A stretch of DNA of 64,000 nucleotides from Selaginella moellendorffii (Eukaryota; Streptophyta; Lycopodiopsida; Selaginellales; Selaginellaceae). Numbering within the stretch: position 1 is the first letter of the stretch; each line of letters begins with the position of its first letter. Below the pieces are notes generated by a model. That model saw only the letters and a program-made list of their open reading frames with translations. It was not told the origin of the DNA and did not search any database. The stretch is taken from NCBI RefSeq assembly GCF_000143415.4, contig NW_003314265.1, positions 1 to 64,000 on the forward strand. Reading direction: 5' to 3'. Shown here piece after piece: positions 58,723-64,000 of this stretch. Position numbers and translations under genes: made by a program.

Positions 58723-58806
58723 GAACGAAGGAATGACCGTGTAAGAAAAAACCAGAGCTTACCATTATCAACACTTAGAAACAAGCCTTCGATTCCAAAT
58801 TGGTGT

Positions 58807-60581
58807 TCACGGCTCCAGTGCAGCCAAAACAATACGCGCTGCCGTCCGGCTTGGACTCTGTAACGCTTCTGGCGGTTGAATCATGTGTAGCACCGACTCG
58901 GCGGCTTTAGCTTGATCTTCTCTGGCAGCCACAGGGTCTTCCAGAATATTTCTGTGAAGATAGACAAAGTTTAATACCAAAAACTGCGAAAGAGTGAATT
59001 CTTACCCAAGCAAGCATGCCAGGCGGTCTGGTTTGCAGGAGGAGAAAAGAGCTTCTGGAACAGCAGGCGAGTCCAGCAAAATGTTTGGCAAAGAAACATA
59101 CTTGAGCACTGTCCGCTGCTTGATGATCCACTCGGTAAGAATATTTGCTCGGTACGCAACCACGCAAGGCACACGACACATTTGTAGCTGCATTACTGCC
59201 GTACCCGACGTAACCAAGGCAGCATCACTGGCCTGCGAAAGGAAAAAAAAGCAAAGAGCATGAGAGTATGAGATGGCGACTTCGAAACTTAACTGCGAAC
59301 GAGTTGTACTTGTCTTCGAGGGAGGCACCCGGGACGACGACTACAGGCAGCCCCCAATCTCTCACAGCCATGTCAATAATCCCGGTAAGCGTGCGATTTG
59401 GAACGGTTGGTATAATAGCAGCCAGGCCAGGAAAGCTTCGAGACAGGTGTTTCAATGCCGAGCCATAAATCGGGAGCATTTTATGAAGCTCCTGCGCTCG
59501 GCTTCCTGGAAGCACTGTAATAACAGGTGATTCTGCAAGAAAAAAGCGAGAAAATAAGTCCACAAAACCGAAATAGTTTGATAATTTTACCACTTGTAAG
59601 GTTATGATCTTGCCGGAACTTCTGGCCATTCCCGTGAATCATCCACTTGCTCTGAATCACGTTAAAATCCTGCAAAAACGACGTAAGAAACTGGAGTGTT
59701 GCTTTGCTAATCAAGAAGCTAGCCATACAGCAGATTTACCAGCCAAGTCAAATGCGTCGTCCAGCACGGGATGCCCAACAAACGAGGCATTTAAGCCGCT
59801 CGACTTGCATATCCCTTCTTCAAACGGAAGAATGCAAAGCAAGTGATCCACAACTTCTGACAAGTTTCGAAGTTTCTCCTCGCCCCCTTTCCAGGCCCAG
59901 AAGGACGGGCACACATAATGAACACAGAATGGACCCGGTACCTTCGACTTTGCACAGAAATCTAAGCAAAGAGCAAGGTGACATAAGAAAGAAAAAACAA
60001 GAGGAAGCGAACTTCACACAAGAATACAAAATCAAAGCATAATATCCGTACCTTTGATTTTTCTTAGAAAGCGAAACGAGAAACCTTTAGAGTCGATCGT
60101 CACAATGATATGTGGATCAAATCGGACAGCGGCGTCCACGGCTTGATGCAACCTCCTCTAACAACAAACAAAGCTTTTGGTAAAAGAGTAAAAGCACCGA
60201 ATTGACAGAGCTTACCGATAACGTTATCAAGTGCGGCAAAAGCTCCGGTACTCCCATGACCGCAAGATCATCCATCTCGAAAATACTCTTCACTCCCTCT
60301 CGCTCCATGCAAGACCTGGATGAAAATGACCAATGCCAGCCAGTTCCCTCGAATCGAAGAACTTACCCACCGATGCCAGACAGCCGCAGAGAAGCCGGCC
60401 ACAATTCTCGCATTGCCGCCAAGAGGCGCCCGCCGATGACATCACCGGACGGCTCTCCAGCCACGACAAACACACGCACAGGATCGTCGATCGTCCTCCT
60501 CCCCGGAGAAACCGCATCGCCAGACAGCCATCTGCGCCACACGCGCCGCGCCGGGCAAGAGCGCAGTAGCCATGGCGCCAT
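58807..60581 (-). CDS. LPXB: Plant mitochondrial lipid-A-disaccharide synthase (LpxB)
   Basis: Glycosyltransferase (GT19) that joins lipid X and its UDP-sugar precursor; plants make lipid-A-like precursors with it, in mitochondria. Eight exons: 60581-60367, 60315-60216, 60157-60052, 59961-59729, 59669-59591, 59532-59294, 59232-59006, 58951-58807; 447 residues. The N-terminus (MAPWLLRSCPARRVWRRWLS) is arginine-rich without acids, a mitochondrial presequence. Blocks of the family: VAGEPSGDVIGG, SGIGG, GVPELLPHL, IDSKGFSFRF, a WAWKGG strand, CILPFE, VGHPVLDD, VLPGSRAQEL, and TSGTAVMQLQ near the end, all conserved from bacterial LpxB. Bacterial contamination is ruled out by spliceosomal introns. 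Its exon 4 donor is placed at GCT|GTATGG (59729) because the alternative GTAAAT site would shift frame. Confidence 0.94.
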
Positions 60582-61099
60582 AGCCCCGCCCGCTAGAACC
60601 CTAAAATCGAAAACCCAAGCCCTAAATCTGACCGTTGGAGGCGCGTTAACTACGGTTAGCCAAACAACCACGGCAGTTAAAATCTGACCTCTTCAAACGT
60701 CAAAATTCACTCACATGGCACAAAGATACCTTTGATGCCGACACTCCACCACCTTTGATTTTTTGGCATTGAAGAAATTCTGCGAGCTAATTGGCCGCGT
60801 TACTCGTTCGCCGGTTTTTTCCAGTTTTCCCGTCCACATCACCTCCACGTCACCTGACATACCATGCCCGCTCACGTGGCAGGGCTCCACTGTGGAATGG
60901 GCTGTTTCTTGGATTTTATTCTCGAGCCATAGAACCTCCAGTGTATAAATGCCATCATCTCTGGGCGAGCCAAGTAACTACACTCCAGGTACCCTCCCCC
61001 AATTAGCTTATTAGATTGACTCTAAACACTTCATCCTTCCTCCTCGTTCTTCGGCGTGTTCTTGGAATTTTTTTTCCTGCTGGCCTCGCTCGATCAGAA
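60582..61099. promoter_or_regulatory. Promoter of the hydrolase-like gene (TATA box)
   Basis: A TATAAAT box at 60944-60950 lies 150 bp before the hydrolase-like ATG. Upstream there are CACGTCA/CACGTGG motifs (60849 and 60873 areas), ACGT cores typical of plant bZIP sites. A GT...AG pair (about 60989 to 61098, ending in CAG just before the ATG) could be a 5' UTR intron. Confidence 0.5.
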
Positions 61100-62095
61100 A
61101 TGATCCAACAAGAGCAGCAGCACCTTGATGTCATCTCCCAGATCCCTCCAAATCCTCGCGCGGTGCTGTTCATCGCCCACGAAGGAAACGGATCGCCGCT
61201 CACGTATTGGGAGCCGCAGCCGCAGCAGCCGAATTGCACGGGAGTCCCCGACCACGTCGCCATTGTCAAGCACGCCCTCAGCCGCGGCTACGCCGTCATC
61301 GCCATCAAGAGCGTCAAGAGCTTCTGGCAGGACTGGCCGCCGCAAGCCTCGCAGGACGCTCACAACGTAGTGTCCGTCCTCGTCTCCTGGACCGCGCAGC
61401 ACGGCCTGGAGCGCGCGCCGATCGTCGGTCTCGGCTCCGGCTCCGGCGGCAACTTCCTCTCCATGCTCGCGCTCACCATCAAGTTCTCGGCGCTCGTCTT
61501 GATGGTGTCCCCGGGCCTCCACAAGGCGCTGGAGCGAGCGAAGATGGCCCCGGCTTCAACTTATCCTCCGGTTCTGTTCGTCCATATGCCGAAGGACCAG
61601 ACCACCGCGTCAAAGATCCACAGTCACGAGCAGCTGCTGCGAGCAAAAGCCATACCTGTTGCTCAAGTCTGCTGCGAGGAGTTCCCGATCGCTCCCTTCT
61701 ACTTTGCTGCGCACATCCCCGGCTTTGGATCCGATGCCTCCACCAAGCTCCATGCAGCGATGCAGGCCGAGGGCGTCATCGACGGTTTGGGACGTGTTCT
61801 ATCGGCTCCCCGGCCTCCGGATGTCTGCCTCATGCTCGAGAAGTTTGATGTTTTGCCACTCCAGAGGGACGACCACAGCTATGCGAGGCTCCTGGCTGAG
61901 CACATTCACTCGCTGATGAGAGTCGCGCAAGGCCGGCATGCTACCACCGGGAGAAAGTGTCCGGAGATTTTCAACTGGCTCGACAACCAGGTGTGGGGGC
62001 ATCCACTTCTTCCAAATTTTCCACATCCAAAGCCACCACCAATTGCCACCTCGCAGCATCGGCTGCCGTTTTCGAAGTTCCATCACGGGAACTGA
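61100..62095 (+). CDS. Alpha/beta-hydrolase-like plant protein, intronless
   Basis: 331 residues from the first ATG. The fold cue is an N-terminal strand (RAVLFIAHEGNG) followed by a nucleophile-elbow-like GLGSGSGGNF (G-S-G-S-G, serine candidate in the G-x-S-x-G pattern), then YPPVLFVHMPKDQ, a strand/acid segment. A C-terminal His-rich part (HIHSLM) may hold the third catalytic residue. Plant proteins with this arrangement exist but their substrate is not known to me. Proline and histidine richness at the C-terminus (PKPPPIATSQH) is low-complexity. No transmembrane segment within the chosen protein. Open frame continues 28 codons upstream without an ATG, and I treat that as 5' UTR. Codon use is strongly GC-rich, and the lack of introns is unlike the neighbours. 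Confidence 0.78.
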   Translation: MIQQEQQHLDVISQIPPNPRAVLFIAHEGNGSPLTYWEPQPQQPNCTGVPDHVAIVKHALSRGYAVIAIKSVKSFWQDWPPQASQDAHNVVSVLVSWTAQHGLERAPIVGLGSGSGGNFLSMLALTIKFSALVLMVSPGLHKALERAKMAPASTYPPVLFVHMPKDQTTASKIHSHEQLLRAKAIPVAQVCCEEFPIAPFYFAAHIPGFGSDASTKLHAAMQAEGVIDGLGRVLSAPRPPDVCLMLEKFDVLPLQRDDHSYARLLAEHIHSLMRVAQGRHATTGRKCPEIFNWLDNQVWGHPLLPNFPHPKPPPIATSQHRLPFSKFHHGN

Positions 62096-62766
62096 GAGAT
62101 CTCTCTCACAATCACTCTAGAGTGATTGCCTCTCCACGATCGATCCGCGCTCCACGAGGTTCCTGCGCTTGCAATGTGTTTGTATTGTAACCGATTACTG
62201 CAAACGGAAACAGTAGTGTCAGTACTAGAGAAGATTAAATCTGATACGCAGAGCTCTTACGTGCAAGATCCACGACCTGCTTGAGCATCAGATGCGATAT
62301 CATCGGATGTCATCCAGTTATCTATCCATATGTGCTACACTGTGAGGAAAAATAAAATCTTTCAGTTCAGTATCATTAACAATGGTCTAAAAGCTCACAG
62401 GGAGGAAGAACGCAAGAGAGCAAACAAATATTTCTTCTACAAGCACACAGATTTCTCCTCCTCCTTTGCATTCAACACAGGACAGTCTATCTCCGGCAGA
62501 AGAAGCAGATCAAACGCAACGAGATCAAGCGCGCAGCGCAGCTATTCCGCTCAAAATCTAGCGATGACAATGGCGTTGGACTAGGATACCTTTGGGAATG
62601 GCGCCCGCCGCCATCGCCGGAGGAAGAGCGCGCCGGCGAAGAGAAGGAGAAGCCCTAGAACGTTCTTCCGTTGAGATCGATGTGATGTGGCAAACGGGCT
62701 TCCGTAAACTACGAGGAGGAATTACTCTCCTGTTTGCATTACCGCTTTCTAGGGTTTTAGCGATCG
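62096..62766. other. Intergenic: hydrolase 3' UTR and upstream region of the DUF7054 gene
   Basis: The first half is the presumed 3' UTR. From about 62480 the GC content rises into the promoter and 5' UTR. A TCTAGGGTTTT telo-box-like motif lies at 62749, just before the ATG. Confidence 0.45.
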
Positions 62767-63406
62767 ATGGAGGCGCGAGGGGAGGCCGCGGCGGATGACG
62801 CGAGCCTGGCGGAGATTCTAGCCCATCCAGACATCTCCGCGCAGCTCCATCGCCCGGAGGAATTCTCCAAGGTAAAATTTGCCATCGAAATATCGACATT
62901 TCGTGGGGATTTCTCTCGTTTCTCGTCACGGGCAGTCGCAGCACGGTGGCTCGCACAAGTTCCTGGTGAGCATCAGCGTTGTTGATAGCGCCGGGCCATT
63001 GCGATTCGTGGTGGATTCGAGCGATACTGTGGAGAGCGTTATCCGCCATGCGCTGCAGGAGTACGAGCACGAAGGCCGCATCCCGCCGCTGGGAACTGAT
63101 CCCAGGCCATTCGAGCTCTATTCTGCTCACGACATCTCGGAAGGTAATCTCTCTCGGCTTTTTCATTCATTGTTCTACCATTTCTTCATGTGTTCTAGAT
63201 GCTTTGCTTGTACAGCTCTAGAGGATAAGCTCCGGATTGGCGATGCTGCTGGAGTGCGAGACTTTATCCTTCACAGACGTCCCGATGGCGATCGAATTGC
63301 AGCGCAAAAGGATGATCACCCAACTTCTTGGAGATCGAGACTAATTGCAGCGGTGGCTGCTCACTTTGGCAGCAACAGCAGTGGTGGTGACTCGCATCGC
63401 CCGTGA
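62767..63406 (+). CDS. DUF7054 plant protein (ubiquitin-like beta-grasp fold expected)
   Basis: Three exons: 62767-62871, 62936-63143, 63216-63406; 167 residues. After a short acidic N-terminus the core reads KFLVSISVVDSAGPLRFVVDSSDTV, then the V-x-x-H-A-L-Q-E-Y segment, then GRIPPLGTDPRPFELYS. This is the DUF7054 pattern (family: L-L-V-x-V-x-V ... G-P-L-R ... L-x-x-Y-x-x-E-G-R-x-P-x-L). The C-terminus ends in an H-R-R-P segment and a Gly/Ser-rich tail. No catalytic residues are known for the family. The exon 2 acceptor could be 62935 or 62941 without changing frame; the difference is two residues. Confidence 0.8.
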
Positions 63407-64000
63407 ATTTGCGACCAAGGCAAGTTTCCATTTTTTTTTTCTCCTTTTCGTTGCTCTGGAGATCGAAAGTAACGCTCGGTAGTTTCTCTTCACCTCGCCC
63501 GCTGCTGCGAGTCCCTTGCCATTTTTACAGGCGTTTCCAGCGAGGACGGATCGAGCGAGCGATCCACGATCAAATGAACGATTCCCCAAAATGCGATCAT
63601 CGATAGAGGCTGTGTGGCTCTGACACAATCACACACACCCACACACACGAACAGAGAGCAGGCGATACGAGCCATTGGTTTCACTTGTCATAATAATACT
63701 TTGCTCTTTAATTTGTTGCTCGTCGATGGGGATGTTACAAGCGAATGATTTCCAGCGCGTAAGCTTTTTTTGCGCAGCACGTGGCCCCGGCGGCTCACGT
63801 GACGTGTGACGGGGGACGTGGGGTTCGAGCCGCACGGGGCCAAAAACGTACTGCCACGTCATGACCATAAGCCATGAGCTGGCATGCCATGTTACATGCC
63901 CCCATGCCGCGTATGCATGGGGCAATCATGGATTGTTGATGGTGGCCGTTAAGGGGGAATTTGGCAAATCGGAGGGAATCCGATCCCGGTCGTCGCCGGT
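63407..64000. promoter_or_regulatory. Spacer with dense ACGT (G-box) and RY motifs, no gene seen
   Basis: Two CACGTG G-boxes lie at 63778-63783 and 63796-63801. Further ACGT cores occur at about 63816, 63847 and 63855 (GCCACGTCA), and a TGCATG RY-type core near 63914. A (CA)n-rich patch lies at 63630-63648. It may be the promoter of a gene beyond the right edge, or the 3' region of the DUF7054 gene. Confidence 0.5.

Noticed and set aside
61016-61099. Upstream extension of the hydrolase-like protein
   Set aside because: Begins with TTG, not ATG, and contains a pyrimidine tract and AG that look like a 5' UTR intron acceptor.
62558-63166. 202-codon minus-strand frame
   Set aside because: Antisense of the DUF7054 gene and its promoter; no recognisable domain.
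63629-63925. Minus-strand frame over the G-box cluster
   Set aside because: Low-complexity CA repeat and palindromic ACGT sites make it open by chance.

Overview
The window is nuclear DNA of a land plant, and the best fit is a lycophyte such as Selaginella. The genes have many very short introns (mostly 45-110 nt), very small intergenic spaces, and plant-type families: plant PHD-finger protein, R2R3-MYB, ATXR7-like SET protein, TOUSLED kinase, plant lipid-A-disaccharide synthase, DUF7054. Gene-dense, GC-rich islands alternate with AT-rich repeat tracts. The genus is inferred from this architecture and was not tested by any search.

Layout: 1-18.4 kb is AT-rich and repeat-rich. It holds a retroelement integrase relic (about 1.08-1.40 kb), a broken CTD-phosphatase (CPL) exon (5.2 kb), a tRNA-Gln (6.67 kb), a broken Crinkler/RHS-type NTPase (7.0-8.6 kb), and two decayed Ty3/gypsy elements in tandem (9.46-14.64 kb and 14.67-17.3 kb). 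A 287-bp MITE sits inside the 3' LTR of the first element. 18.5-25.9 kb carries three plus-strand genes: mitochondrial GUF1/LepA, a plant PHD-finger protein and an intronless TPR-SET protein. They are followed by a truncated, frameshifted P450 pseudogene and a tRNA-Ala. 28.3-33.4 kb carries two minus-strand genes, a 23-exon AAA ATPase and an R2R3-MYB. 33.6-41.0 kb is a decayed AT-rich tract with no gene I can support.

41.0-52.6 kb is a compact housekeeping block: COG8 (minus) and SRP72 (plus) share a 71-bp divergent spacer; SRP72 converges on glucosidase II alpha (minus); the latter diverges from an ATXR7-like histone methyltransferase (plus). 52.6-55.9 kb is AT-rich and contains two direct copies of a 300-bp repeat. 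55.9-64 kb carries TOUSLED-like kinase (plus), lipid-A-disaccharide synthase (minus, convergent, 84 bp between stops), an intronless alpha/beta-hydrolase-like gene and a DUF7054 gene.

Functionally the intact genes are independent housekeeping or regulatory genes rather than one operon-like system. Three belong to the secretory pathway (COG8 in Golgi tethering, SRP72 in ER targeting, glucosidase II in ER glycan trimming) and lie side by side. Two are mitochondrial (GUF1, LpxB). Four act on chromatin or transcription (PHD, ATXR7-like, TOUSLED, MYB). Exon boundaries given here were read by hand, with GT/AG (or GC/AG) ends, reading phase and family conservation checked for each junction.
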